DNA of 64,000 bases from assembly GCF_000739085.1 (NCBI RefSeq), contig NZ_CP009110.1, positions 6,262,001-6,326,000 of the forward strand, read 5' to 3'. Position 1 is the stretch's first letter. Every line of letters starts with the position of its first letter. The notes beneath the pieces were generated by a model. That model was not told the DNA's origin, did not search any database, and saw only the letters and a program-made list of their open reading frames with translations. Positions 27,334 to 35,768 of the stretch are shown one piece after another. Both the position numbers and the translations under genes were made by a program. Origin of the DNA: Amycolatopsis methanolica 239. GTDB lineage: Bacteria; Actinomycetota; Actinomycetes; Mycobacteriales; Pseudonocardiaceae.

Positions 27334-29372
27334 TGGCTGTCCTCGACCGGGAAAACCCTCTGCCCGACCCCTCAGGCCCGGTACTCAGCGAAGCCGAGGC
27401 GCGCGCGGTTCGCCGCGGGGTGCCCGACCCCGGCATCCCACTGGCCCGCGCGTCCGCCCCGACGGTGGTGCTGTTCCTTGCTTCCCTGGTGTTGTGGGTC
27501 TTCGCCACCTGGCTGGTGCTCGGCACCGAGACCTCCGCATGGCTGACCATCCCCCTGCACGCCGTGGTCACCTTCACCATGTTCACCGTGCTGCACGAGG
27601 CCACCCACCACGCGGCGGGCCGGTGGACCTGGGTCAACGAGGTGCTCGGCCGGCTGTCCCTGCCGTTCGTGGCGAGTTACGTGAGTTTCGGCGCGATCCG
27701 GTACATCCACATCGAGCACCACCGCAACACCAACGAGGACATCGGCACCGACCCGGACGCGTGGACCAGCCACGGCCCCTGGTGGCAGCTGCCGTACCGG
27801 TGGCTGACCATCGACGCCTGGTACGTGCGGTTCTACGTGCCGCGCATGCCACGCCGGCCGAGGGGCGAGTCCTGGGAAACCGTGGTGATGGTGACGCTCA
27901 GCCTGGCCGGCGCCTGCGCCGCGATCGCCACCGGCCACCTGTGGGAACTCGCGGTGATCTACCTGATCCCGCAGCGGATCGGCCTTGCCGTGCTCGCCTG
28001 GTGGTTCGACTGGTTGCCGCACCACGGGTTGCCGGAAACCGCGGCGCAGAACCGGTTCCGCGCCACCAGGATGCGGGTGGGCATGGAATGGCTGCTCACC
28101 CCGGTGATGCTGTACCAGAACTACCACCTGGTGCACCACCTGCACCCGGCGATCCCGTTCTACCGGTACGTGCAGGCGTGGCGGCGCAACCAGGAGGCCT
28201 ACCTCGACCGCGACGTGCCGATCCTGACCGCCTGGGGCCGCGAGCTCACCGCGTCGGAGTACCGCGCGTGGCGGCGGCTCACCGACTCCTTCCCCAGCGA
28301 ACCCAGTGCCCGCCCGGAATTCCACCGGCTGACCGTGTCCGAGGTGCGGCCGCTGACCGCGGACAGCGTGTCCATCAGCTTCGACGTGCCAGCCGAGCTG
28401 CGTGCCGATTTCCGGTTCCGGCCTGGCCAGCACCTCACGCTGCGCCGGTTCGTCAACGGTGCCGAGCTGCGCCGTACCTACTCGATCTGCGCGTCCGCGA
28501 GTTCCGATCTACTCCGCATCGCGGTCAAGCGGATCGGCGAGTTCTCCGGCTATCTCACCGAGCAGGTCCGGGCCGGTGACGTGCTGGAGGTGCTGCCCCC
28601 GGCCGGCCGGTTCACCCTCGAACCGTTGCCAGGCAACGCGAAACACTACGTCGGCATCGCCGCGGGCAGCGGGATCACACCGATCATCTCGATGCTCAGC
28701 ACCGCGCTCGCGGTGGAGGAGGAAAGCCGGTTCACGCTGCTCTACGGCAACCGGACGAGCACGTCCACGATGTTCCGGGACGAGCTGGAAATGCTCGCGC
28801 GGCAGTTCGAGGGGCGGCTGCGAATCATCCACTTCCACACCGGAGAGCGGACCGAGTTCCGTCCCGGCTCCCATTTCGAGGAGCGGGTGGACGGGCGGAT
28901 CACCACCGAGCGGTTGGCCGAGTTGCTCGGTGGCGCGCTGTCTCCGGCTAAGGTCGACGCCTGGTACCTGTGCGGTCCGCAGGCGCTGATCGAGGACACC
29001 CGCGCGTTGCTCGACGAGCACGGTGTCGCATCAGGGACTGTCCACTTTGAACTGTTCCGCACCGAGTCCGGGCAGTCCACTATGGAGGGTGCGGTGGCCG
29101 CCACGATCACCGCGACGATCGGTGGGAAGCTAGCCACCGCCGACGGCACCGGGCAGGAGTCGGTGCTGGAATCCCTGCTACGCGCTGGCGTCGACGCCCC
29201 GTACGCCTGTATGGGTGGCGCCTGCGGCACCTGCCGCGCCAAGGTGGTGCGGGGCACCGGCGAGATGGAACTCAACTACGCGCTCAGCGACGACGAGGTC
29301 GCCGCGGGGTACGTACTCACCTGCCAGACCAGACCGACCAGCGACCGCTTCGACGTCGACTACGACGCCTGA
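27333..29372 (+). CDS. Three-domain fusion: membrane desaturase/hydroxylase + flavin reductase + 2Fe-2S ferredoxin
   Basis: 679 aa, TGATG overlap with fdxA. Residues 1-300 are a membrane-bound diiron fatty-acid-desaturase/AlkB-like domain with histidine boxes H88-EATHH, H126-IEHH and H265-LVHHLH, plus LPHHG at 229, and about four membrane spans. Residues about 328-575 are a ferredoxin-reductase domain: FAD motif RTYS (381-384), NAD motif GIAAGSGITP, YLCGPQ. Residues about 585-679 are a plant-type 2Fe-2S ferredoxin with Cys626, 631, 634 and 664 (CMGGACGTC...C). Such an enzyme carries its own electron chain from NAD(P)H to the diiron site. It could desaturate or hydroxylate lipid chains. Substrate unknown. 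Confidence 0.9.
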   Translation: MAVLDRENPLPDPSGPVLSEAEARAVRRGVPDPGIPLARASAPTVVLFLASLVLWVFATWLVLGTETSAWLTIPLHAVVTFTMFTVLHEATHHAAGRWTWVNEVLGRLSLPFVASYVSFGAIRYIHIEHHRNTNEDIGTDPDAWTSHGPWWQLPYRWLTIDAWYVRFYVPRMPRRPRGESWETVVMVTLSLAGACAAIATGHLWELAVIYLIPQRIGLAVLAWWFDWLPHHGLPETAAQNRFRATRMRVGMEWLLTPVMLYQNYHLVHHLHPAIPFYRYVQAWRRNQEAYLDRDVPILTAWGRELTASEYRAWRRLTDSFPSEPSARPEFHRLTVSEVRPLTADSVSISFDVPAELRADFRFRPGQHLTLRRFVNGAELRRTYSICASASSDLLRIAVKRIGEFSGYLTEQVRAGDVLEVLPPAGRFTLEPLPGNAKHYVGIAAGSGITPIISMLSTALAVEEESRFTLLYGNRTSTSTMFRDELEMLARQFEGRLRIIHFHTGERTEFRPGSHFEERVDGRITTERLAELLGGALSPAKVDAWYLCGPQALIEDTRALLDEHGVASGTVHFELFRTESGQSTMEGAVAATITATIGGKLATADGTGQESVLESLLRAGVDAPYACMGGACGTCRAKVVRGTGEMELNYALSDDEVAAGYVLTCQTRPTSDRFDVDYDA

Positions 29373-29382
29373 GGCACCAGCC

Positions 29383-29550
29383 GTGTCCGCACTTCGTGCG
29401 CGCGTGTCCGCACTTCCCGACCACGTGTCGCGCATGCGTGCACTCGCACACGGCACGCGCGGCTCGGGAGGCTCGGGTGACCGTGCACGGATCGCGGACA
29501 CGTGCGCACAGGGCGCGGACACGCGTACACAGAGCGCGGACACGAGTACA
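29383..29550. repeat. 21-bp-period inverted repeat array, family 2 (GTGTCCGCA)
   Basis: Forward units GTGTCCGCACTTC start at 29383 and 29404 with a degenerate copy at 29425. Inverted units GCGGACAC start at 29494, 29515 and 29536, all at 21-bp spacing. The hairpin lies inside the operon, between the desaturase fusion and the GMC oxidoreductase, and ends about 15 bp before the latter's start. It may partially terminate or process the transcript. Confidence 0.85.
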
Positions 29551-29566
29551 GAAATGGGACATGACC

Positions 29567-31285
29567 ATGAGCTATGACTACGACGTTGTGGTGATCGGCT
29601 CCGGCTTCGGCGGCTCGGTCACGGCGTTACGCCTGACCGAAAAGGGCTACCGTGTCGGCGTGCTCGAGGCCGGCAGGCGGTTCGACGAGTCCAGCTATCC
29701 GAAGACGTCCTGGGATGTGCGGAACTTCCTCTGGGCACCCAAACTCGGCTGTTTCGGGCTGCAGCGCATCGCCCTGCTGCGCGATGTCGTCGTACTCGCC
29801 GCGGCCGGGGTCGGCGGCGGCTCGCTGCTGTACGCCAACACGCTGTACGAACCGTCGTCCGACTCCTTCTACAACGACCCGCAGTGGCGTGACATCACCG
29901 ACTGGCGCGCGGAACTCGCCCCGCACTACGACCAGGCCAAGCGGATGCTCGGCGTGGTGCGCAACCCGCTGCACACCCCGGCCGACACAGTGATGCGCGA
30001 GGTCGCCGAGGACATGGGCGTCGGCGACACCTTCCGGCTGACCCCGGTCGGGGTGCTCTTCGGCCCGGAGGGCACGAAACCGGGCACCGAGATCGCCGAC
30101 CCGTTCTTCGGCGGCGCCGGGCCCACACGCCGGACCTGCATCGGCTGCGGTTCATGCATGACCGGCTGCCGGCACAACGCGAAGAACACGCTGCCGAAGA
30201 ACTACCTGCACCTGGCCGAAGCCAACGGCGCGCAGGTGCATCCGCTGACCACGGTCACCGAGGTGCGCCCGCTACCCGGCGGCGGGTACGCCGTGCGCAC
30301 GGTCCGCACCGGCAAGGCGCCGAGCCCGAAGCACGCCCGCACCTTCACCGCAGAGCAGGTGGTGTTCGCCGCCGGCACCTACAACACGCAGAAGCTCCTG
30401 CACCGGCTGCGCGACGACGGCGCCCTGCCGAACATCTCGCGCCGGCTCGGCGAGCTCACCCGCACCAACTCCGAATCCATCCTGAGCGCCAAGTCACGGC
30501 TGCCCGGCACCGACTACAGCACCGGGATCGCCATCACGTCCTCGTTCCATCCCGACGAGAACACCCATGTCGAGCCGGTCCGGTACGGCAAGGGCAGCAA
30601 CGCGATGGCGCTGCTGCAGACCGCGCTGACCGACGGCGGCGGGCGGGTGCCCCGCTGGCTGCGCTGGCTGAAAGAAATCGCCAGCAACCCCCGGCACCTG
30701 TCCTGGCACCTCTGGCCGCGCCGCTGGTCGGAGAAGTCGATCATCCTGCTGGTCATGCAGTCGCTCGACAACTCGATCACCGTCTTCGGCCGCAAGGGAC
30801 TCTTCGGGCGCCACAAGCTCAGCTCGAAGCAGGGCCACGGCGAGCCGAACCCCAGCTGGATCCCGGCCGCGAACGACGCCGCGCGGCGCACCGCGGAGAA
30901 GATCGACGGCATCGCGGGCGGCACGATCGGCGAGATCGCGAACATCCCGCTGACCGCGCACTTCATCGGCGGCTGCCCGATCGGCGACTCGCCGGACAGC
31001 GGTGTGATCGACCCATGGCACCGGCTCTACGGCCACCCGGGGCTGCACGTGATCGACGGCTCCACGGTCTCGGCGAACCTGGGTGTCAACCCCTCGCTCA
31101 CCATCACCGCGCAGGCCGAGCGGGCGATGTCGTTCTGGCCGAACAAGGGGCAGCCGGATCCCCGGCCACCGGTCGGCGAGCGCTACCGACGACTGCCCGC
31201 CGTCGAACCGAAGCGGCCGGCCGTCCCGAGCGGCGCGCCGGGGGCGCTGCGGCTGCCGGTCGTCGAGGTGCGCTCGAAGCGTTGA
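29567..31285 (+). CDS. GMC-family FAD oxidoreductase (cholesterol-oxidase-like)
   Basis: 572 aa from ATG at 29567, preferred over 29561 because the GGGA at 29556 is then at normal distance. FAD motif DVVVIGSGFGGSVTALRLTE, the GMC region AAAGVGGGSLLYANTL, a Cys-rich insert RRTCIGCGSCMTGCRHNAKN (common in this ChoD-like subgroup; its function is unclear), and the C-terminal active-site region TAHFIGGCPIGDSPDSGVID, then STVSANLGVNPSLTITAQAE. It likely oxidises an alcohol, possibly sterol-like or a product of the neighbouring oxidases. It is separated from the fusion gene by a hairpin repeat. Confidence 0.9.
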   Translation: MSYDYDVVVIGSGFGGSVTALRLTEKGYRVGVLEAGRRFDESSYPKTSWDVRNFLWAPKLGCFGLQRIALLRDVVVLAAAGVGGGSLLYANTLYEPSSDSFYNDPQWRDITDWRAELAPHYDQAKRMLGVVRNPLHTPADTVMREVAEDMGVGDTFRLTPVGVLFGPEGTKPGTEIADPFFGGAGPTRRTCIGCGSCMTGCRHNAKNTLPKNYLHLAEANGAQVHPLTTVTEVRPLPGGGYAVRTVRTGKAPSPKHARTFTAEQVVFAAGTYNTQKLLHRLRDDGALPNISRRLGELTRTNSESILSAKSRLPGTDYSTGIAITSSFHPDENTHVEPVRYGKGSNAMALLQTALTDGGGRVPRWLRWLKEIASNPRHLSWHLWPRRWSEKSIILLVMQSLDNSITVFGRKGLFGRHKLSSKQGHGEPNPSWIPAANDAARRTAEKIDGIAGGTIGEIANIPLTAHFIGGCPIGDSPDSGVIDPWHRLYGHPGLHVIDGSTVSANLGVNPSLTITAQAERAMSFWPNKGQPDPRPPVGERYRRLPAVEPKRPAVPSGAPGALRLPVVEVRSKR

Positions 31286-31431
31286 GCCGAGCCTGGTGCA
31301 GCGCAATCGGATGACCGGGCCGCGAAACCCTGCTCCGTCACACGGCTGGGGTCGGCGGCCCGTCTCCACACATCCGGACCATCGGCACGCCACGTCCGGC
31401 GGCCCGCGCCGCCCGGCCTCACTCACGAGAC

Positions 31432-31484
31432 ACACGTAGGCATCGGCGGCCAGCTTCACGAAGGCACACCTAGGCATCGGCGGC
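31432..31484 (+). repeat. Direct repeat pair (CACAC-TAGGCATCGGCGGC)
   Basis: TAGGCATCGGCGGC occurs at 31437-31450 and at 31471-31484, each preceded by CACAC plus one base, 34 bp apart, with flanks also similar. This is an internally duplicated non-coding element. Origin unknown. Confidence 0.7.
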
Positions 31485-31496
31485 AGCGCGAGGGCC

Positions 31497-31548
31497 CTGG
31501 CGGCGACTCTCCGTCGTCCGCCAGGGTCCAGCGCCCGACGGAGAGTCG
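31497..31548. other. Overlapping alternative hairpins
   Basis: CGACTCTCCGTCG (31504-31516) pairs perfectly with CGACGGAGAGTCG (31536-31548), and TGGCGG before the left arm can extend the stem after a 5-nt bulge. CTGGCGG (31497-31503) can instead pair with CCGCCAG (31519-31525). The two folds are mutually exclusive, as in attenuators, but no coding gene follows closely. It may be a decayed mobile-element end. Confidence 0.55.
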
Positions 31549-31631
31549 CAGCGCCGCCAACGCGCGCTCGTCCGGCAGCCCCATCGCGGCGAGTACCGGC
31601 GATGGTCGTTCGCCGCCCTCGTGGCAGGCGG

Positions 31632-31712
31632 GCCGGCCTCGACTTCACGATCGTCGATGCGCACCCGAACACCGGCGACTCGTGGCGGCAGCAGTGGGAC
31701 TCGCTCGGGCTC
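31632..31712 (+). pseudogene. Remnant of a flavin-dependent monooxygenase/oxidoreductase
   Basis: About 27 codons read AGLDFTIVDAHPNTGDSWRQ then QWDSLGL. This is the sequence that follows the first FAD-binding motif in flavin-containing monooxygenase-like proteins (the usual form is 'DAHP..GDSWR.RWDSLRLF'). The GxGxxG part upstream and everything downstream are missing, and the frame continues into repeats. It marks a deleted gene. Confidence 0.6.
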
Positions 31713-31791
31713 GACTCGGCACTGATCAGCGGGGTCGCGGGCGAGTCAATGCGCTGCTGCGGCACCTGCTCGTGCCGCGTCAAGCAGTGCT

Positions 31792-31814
31792 ATTCCCGCT
31801 GCCCGATCAGGAAT
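31792..31814. repeat. Palindrome-ended element, copy 1
   Basis: A 23-bp element running from ATTCC to GGAAT with core CCGCTGCCCGATC. A close copy (25 bp, 2-bp indel) lies at 48014-48038. Both copies border decayed DNA and repeat arrays. Confidence 0.55.
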
Positions 31815-31815
31815 G

Positions 31816-32022
31816 GCGAACACCCGGTCGCCAAGTGCGAACACCCGGTCGCCAACGTCGGACACGCGGTCACAGATCGCGGACACGCGGTCATCAGGTG
31901 CGGACACGCCGGGGCGGAGCCCAAGACCGATCTCGGGCGTGTCCGCGATCCGTGTGCGGGTGTCCGCGGTCTGCGTGCGGGTGTCCGCGGGTGGCGTACG
32001 CGTGTCCGCGGGTGGCGGCGTG
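31816..32022. repeat. 21-bp-period inverted repeat array, family 2, nine units
   Basis: Five units (GCGAACAC/GCGGACAC) start at 31816, 31837, 31858, 31879 and 31900. Four inverted units (GTGTCCGC) start at 31939, 31960, 31981 and 32002. Spacing is exactly 21 bp in both arms, with a short central gap. It is the same family as 29383-29550 and 49225-49309. Confidence 0.88.
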
Positions 32023-32032
32023 GGCACCGGCA

Positions 32033-32066
32033 CCGGCACCGGCGACATTCGGGACAACGGTGCCGG
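32033..32066 (-). terminator. Terminator hairpin of idi
   Basis: CCGGCACC (32033-32040) and GGTGCCGG (32059-32066) form an 8-bp stem about 10 bp past the idi stop. An extra CCGGCACC copy just before gives an alternative register. Confidence 0.5.
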
Positions 32067-32074
32067 ACGGAGCG

Positions 32075-32677
32075 TTACGGAACCGCTGAGCCGGGCTCGG
32101 GGATCGCGGCCGGCGGCAGCTCCCGCTGCTCGGCGACCGGCCACCGGTCCGGCCGGCTGCCGAGCGGGCCCAGCTGCTCGATCTGCCACCGGCACCACGG
32201 GGAAACCGCGCGACGCCCGGCGAGCACGTCCGTGGCGAACTCCGTCCAGTCCGTCCACGCGAAGTCGGCCACCTCCGCCTCGTCGACCTCCGGTTCGCCG
32301 TCGGTGGTCGCTCGGAAGACCGGGCAGACCTCGTTCTCCACCATGCCGTTGTCCATGACCGCCCGGTAGCGGAACCGGGGCAGCACCGGATCGACCCGGT
32401 TCGTGGTGAGTCCGAGCTCCTGCCGCAACCGGCGGGCCACCGCCACCGTCAGCGGCTCGCCGGGCGCCGGATGGCCACAGCAGCTGTTCGTCCATACCCC
32501 CGGCCAGGTCTTCTTGTCATCCGCTCGCCGGGTGATCAGGAACCGTCCGTCGGAGTCGAACACGTAGCAGGAAAATGCGAGATGCAGCGGGGTGTCCATG
32601 CCATGTACCGCCGCCTTCTCGGCGGTTCCCGCCGGCCGGCCGTGCTCGTCGACCAGAATGACGCGTTCCTCGCTCAC
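32075..32677 (-). CDS. idi: Isopentenyl-diphosphate delta-isomerase, type I
   Basis: 200 aa from GTG at 32677, with GGGAGGT at good spacing upstream. It interconverts IPP and DMAPP in the cytoplasm. Nudix-fold enzyme with catalytic Cys67 (NSCCGHP), metal-site His25, His32 and His69, and Glu114/Glu116 (VENEV), all at the numbers I recall for E. coli IDI. The C-terminus after about 180 is a short Pro-rich tail. It is monocistronic, lying between a repeat array and a divergent IclR gene. No other isoprenoid gene is close. Confidence 0.94.
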   Translation of the reverse strand: MSEERVILVDEHGRPAGTAEKAAVHGMDTPLHLAFSCYVFDSDGRFLITRRADDKKTWPGVWTNSCCGHPAPGEPLTVAVARRLRQELGLTTNRVDPVLPRFRYRAVMDNGMVENEVCPVFRATTDGEPEVDEAEVADFAWTDWTEFATDVLAGRRAVSPWCRWQIEQLGPLGSRPDRWPVAEQRELPPAAIPEPGSAVP

Positions 32678-32849
32678 TACCGACCTCCCCGGGCACCCTG
32701 CGGCAGGGCACCGCCACCAGTCCACTCCACACGATCGAATCGCACTACGCCAACCGGGGGCGGCCGTGATCGAGCACACGGCTTGTCAACCGGCTTGCCT
32801 GGTCGCATGCTGGAAGCGCTCCAGCAACGACGCGTACGGAGGTGCCACG

Positions 32850-33593
32850 ATGGCCGGTGCCCCCACCCTGATCGGTTCCGTTCAGCGCGCACTGCACCTG
32901 CTGGACGCGGTCGGTGCGAGCGAGCGCCCGGCGACGGCGAAGTTCCTCGCCCGCGCCCTCGACCTGCCGCTGCCCACCACGTACCACCTGCTTCGGACCC
33001 TTGTCCACGAAGGCTACCTGCGCAAACTCGACGACGGGTACGTCCTGGGCAACCGGGTGGACGCGCTCGGCCAGCGGAACACGGTGCAGGCGGTGGTCAG
33101 CAGGGCGAGGCCCGCCCTGCAGTCGCTGCGGGACGAGTTGCGCGGCGCCACCTACCTCTCGCTCTACCAGGACGGTGAGATCAAGCTGATCGACGTCGCG
33201 GACGGGCCGAGTATGCCGTCCGTCGATCTGTGGGTCGGCGTGCACGAAGTGGGGCACGCGACGGCGTTCGGCAAGTGCATTCTGTCCTGTTTGGACAAGC
33301 CGGGCCGGGACGACTACCTATCGAGGTACAAGCTGGCCGACCTCACCCCGCACACCGTCACCGATCCCAGGGTGCTCGAGCAGCGGCTGCGGCTGAACAG
33401 GGGCGTGGTGGCCGATCGCGAGGAGTACCTGCTCGGCACCGCGTGCGTCGCCGCGCCGGTGCGGGCGCCCGGCCTGATCGGCGCGGTCGCGATCTCGGCG
33501 CCGGTCCGCAGGTACCCGGCGCTGATGGCCGATCCCGGCGCGCTGAGCCGGGCCGCGAACCGGGTCGCCCGCGCCGTCGCGCTGCGGGCCTAG
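32850..33593 (+). CDS. IclR family transcriptional regulator
   Basis: 247 aa from ATG at 32850, with CGGAGGTG upstream. The N-terminal winged helix (about 8-65) reads VQRALHLLDAVGASERPATA, LPLPTTYHLLRTLVHEGYLR. The effector domain (about 80-245) shows GHATAFGKCILSCLDKPGRD and REEYLLGTACVAAPVRAPG, the usual IclR effector-binding signature. It is 135 bp upstream of and co-directional with the E1 alpha/beta genes, separated by a terminator hairpin, so it is probably their regulator. Confidence 0.9.
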   Translation: MAGAPTLIGSVQRALHLLDAVGASERPATAKFLARALDLPLPTTYHLLRTLVHEGYLRKLDDGYVLGNRVDALGQRNTVQAVVSRARPALQSLRDELRGATYLSLYQDGEIKLIDVADGPSMPSVDLWVGVHEVGHATAFGKCILSCLDKPGRDDYLSRYKLADLTPHTVTDPRVLEQRLRLNRGVVADREEYLLGTACVAAPVRAPGLIGAVAISAPVRRYPALMADPGALSRAANRVARAVALRA

Positions 33594-33598
33594 GACTA

Positions 33599-33630
33599 CC
33601 TCGGCCACGGCGCGCCGTGGCCGGCCGAGG
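33599..33630 (+). terminator. Terminator hairpin after the IclR gene
   Basis: The 16-bp palindrome CCACGGCGCGCCGTGG (33605-33620) is flanked by CCTCGG (33599-33604) and CCGAGG (33625-33630), giving a long GC stem with a small bulge, 6 bp after the iclR stop. There is no U-run. Confidence 0.6.
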
Positions 33631-33728
33631 GGCACCAGGCCCTCGGCGGTATCACCATTTGAAATCCGCGCCGTTGTCGGCGGTGGCCGCGCAGCGCGAG
33701 AGTTACTCCTGGATGCCAGGGAGGTCAG

Positions 33729-34703
33729 ATGGAACCGAAGATCGCATTGGATCTCTATCGCACCATGGTGCTGATCCGCACCTTCGAGGAAGCGATCCTG
33801 CGCGAGTACCACGCGGACAAGAAGCCCGTGTTCGACATCGGCGCGGGGCAGATTCCCGGCGAGATGCACCTGTCCGCCGGCCAGGAACCGGTCGCGGCGG
33901 GTGTCTGCGCACACCTCACCACCGACGACGCGGTGACCGCGACGCACCGGCCGCACCACTTCGCCATCGCGCACGGCGTCGACCTGCGGAAGATGGCCGC
34001 GGAGATCTTCGGCCGCGTCGATGGGCTCGGCCACGGCCGGGGCGGTCACATGCACCTGTTCGACCCCGACACCCACTTCTCCTGTTCCGGGATCATCGCC
34101 GAGGGCTACCCGCCGGCGCTCGGGCAGGCGCTCGCGTTCCAGCGCCAGGGCAACGCCCGCATCGCGGTGGCGGTCACCGGCGAGGGCGCGGCGAACCAGG
34201 GCGCCTTCCACGAATCCTTGAACCTGGCGTCGCTGTGGAAGCTGCCGGTGGTGTTCGTGGTGGAGGACAACGACTGGGGCATCTCGGTGCCGCGCAGCGC
34301 ATCCACCTGTGTCACCTCGAACGCGGTCCGCGCCGCCGGCTACGACATGCCGGGCGAGCGGGTCGAAGACAACTCCGTCGAGGCGGTGCACGCGGCGGCG
34401 GAGCGGGCCGTCGCCCGTGCGCGGGCCGGGGAGGGACCCAGCCTGATCGAGGTCCACACGCTCCGGCTCTGGGGACACTTCGAAGGCGACGCGCAGGGCT
34501 ACCGGCCCGACCTCGAAGGCGTGCCCGGCCGCGATCCGCTGCCGACCTACGAGGCCGAGCTGCGCCGAGCCGGCGTACTCGGCGACGCCGGGGCGCGGGA
34601 GGCGGCCGACGCGGCGGCGCAACGGGTGGAGGACGCGATCGCCTTCGCCAAGCAGAGCGCCGAACCGGCACCCGAAACCGCACGCGACTACGTGTTCGCC
34701 TGA
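33729..34703 (+). CDS. TPP-dependent 2-oxoacid/acetoin dehydrogenase E1 alpha subunit
   Basis: 324 aa, RBS GGGAGG before ATG at 33729. It belongs to the PdhA/AcoA family: HLSAGQEPVAAGVCAHLTTD, GRGGHMHLFD, and the thiamine-pyrophosphate motif GEGAANQGAFHESLNLASLW ending in EDNDWGIS. It decarboxylates or cleaves an oxo-compound and transfers the acyl group to lipoate together with the beta subunit. The single-domain size and the HMHLF motif fit acetoin-dehydrogenase-like E1. Substrate not provable. Operon: E1 alpha, E1 beta, lipoyl protein, with IclR upstream. Confidence 0.88.
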   Translation: MEPKIALDLYRTMVLIRTFEEAILREYHADKKPVFDIGAGQIPGEMHLSAGQEPVAAGVCAHLTTDDAVTATHRPHHFAIAHGVDLRKMAAEIFGRVDGLGHGRGGHMHLFDPDTHFSCSGIIAEGYPPALGQALAFQRQGNARIAVAVTGEGAANQGAFHESLNLASLWKLPVVFVVEDNDWGISVPRSASTCVTSNAVRAAGYDMPGERVEDNSVEAVHAAAERAVARARAGEGPSLIEVHTLRLWGHFEGDAQGYRPDLEGVPGRDPLPTYEAELRRAGVLGDAGAREAADAAAQRVEDAIAFAKQSAEPAPETARDYVFA

Positions 34704-34721
34704 CCCGATCGAGGAGAAGCC

Positions 34722-35768
34722 ATGACGCTCACCGAACCCTCGTCACCGGTACCCACCTCGACCCAACGCAAGCTCAGTACCGCCAAGGCCATGGTCGAGG
34801 GCATCGCGCAGGAAATGGAGCGTGATCCCGGCGTATTCGTGCTCGGCGAAGACGTCGGCAGTTACGGCGGGATCTTCAGCTCCACCACCGGGCTGCTGGA
34901 GAAGTTCGGCCCGCAGCGGGTGCTGGACACGCCGATCTCGGAGACCGCGTTCATCGGCACCGCGATCGGGGCCGCGGTCGAGGGCATGCGGCCGATCGTG
35001 GAGCTCATGTTCGTCGACTTCTTCGGCGTGTGCATGGACCAGATCTACAACCACATGGCCAAGATCCACTTCGAGTCCGGCGGCAACCTCACGGTGCCGA
35101 TGGTGCTCACCACGGCGGTCGGCGGCGGCTACTCCGATGGTGCGCAGCACTCGCAGTGCCTCTGGGGCACCTTCGCGCACCTGCCCGGCATGAAGGTGGT
35201 CGTGCCGAGTACGCCCGCGGACGCCAAGGGCCTGATGATCTCCGCCATCCGCGACGACAACCCGGTGGTCTACCTGTTCCACAAGGGGATCATGGGCCTG
35301 CCGTGGATGGCCAAGAACCGGCGCTCGATCGGCCCGGTGCCGGAGGACGAGTACGAGGTGCCCATCGGCAAGGCGAGCATCGTCCGCCCCGGCAGGGACG
35401 TGACGATCGTGACCCTGTCGCTGTCGGTGCACCACGCCCTTGACGTGGCCGACGAGCTGGCCGGCGACAACGTCGAGTGCGAGGTCATCGACCTGCGCAG
35501 CCTGGTGCCCATGGACACCGACACCATCCTCGAATCGGTTGGCCGGACCGGCAGGCTGCTCGTGGTGGACGAGGACTACCTGTCGTTCGGGTTGTCCGGC
35601 GAGGTGATCGCCCGCGTCGTCGAGCGCGATCCGACCCTGCTGCGCGCTCCCGCCAGGCGAGTCTGCGTTCCCGACGTGCCCATCCCGTACGCCCGCTCGC
35701 TCGAATACGCGGTCCTGCCGACCGCGGATCGGATCCGGCGGGCCGTGCTCGAGGTGGTCACCGCGTGA
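34722..35768 (+). CDS. TPP-dependent 2-oxoacid/acetoin dehydrogenase E1 beta subunit
   Basis: 348 aa, RBS GAGGAGA before ATG at 34722. PdhB/AcoB family: MERDPGVFVLGEDVGSYGGI, the DTPISETAFIGTAIGAAVEG region, and VECEVIDLRSLVPMDTDTIL of the transketolase C-terminal domain. It forms an alpha2beta2 E1 with the preceding product. 18-bp gap upstream, GTGA overlap with the lipoyl gene downstream. Confidence 0.9.
   Translation: MTLTEPSSPVPTSTQRKLSTAKAMVEGIAQEMERDPGVFVLGEDVGSYGGIFSSTTGLLEKFGPQRVLDTPISETAFIGTAIGAAVEGMRPIVELMFVDFFGVCMDQIYNHMAKIHFESGGNLTVPMVLTTAVGGGYSDGAQHSQCLWGTFAHLPGMKVVVPSTPADAKGLMISAIRDDNPVVYLFHKGIMGLPWMAKNRRSIGPVPEDEYEVPIGKASIVRPGRDVTIVTLSLSVHHALDVADELAGDNVECEVIDLRSLVPMDTDTILESVGRTGRLLVVDEDYLSFGLSGEVIARVVERDPTLLRAPARRVCVPDVPIPYARSLEYAVLPTADRIRRAVLEVVTA

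Larger units (their letters stand above)
31286..32074. other. Gene-free, repeat-rich interval
   Basis: No intact gene fits this stretch of nearly 0.8 kb. It holds, in order, a direct repeat pair, a strong nested hairpin, a short remnant of a flavoprotein gene, a 23-bp palindromic element, a nine-unit 21-bp repeat array and the terminator of idi. Apparent ORFs owe their openness to GC bias and to the repeat period being a multiple of three. Confidence 0.8.

Noticed and set aside
31494-31783. Minus-strand ORF through the gene-free interval
   Set aside because: It has no RBS, no recognisable domain and depends on repeat sequence; the opposite strand holds the real gene remnant.
29383-32022. CRISPR-like regular repeats
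   Set aside because: The repeat period is 21 bp with no separate spacers, arms are inverted to each other, and no cas gene is present.
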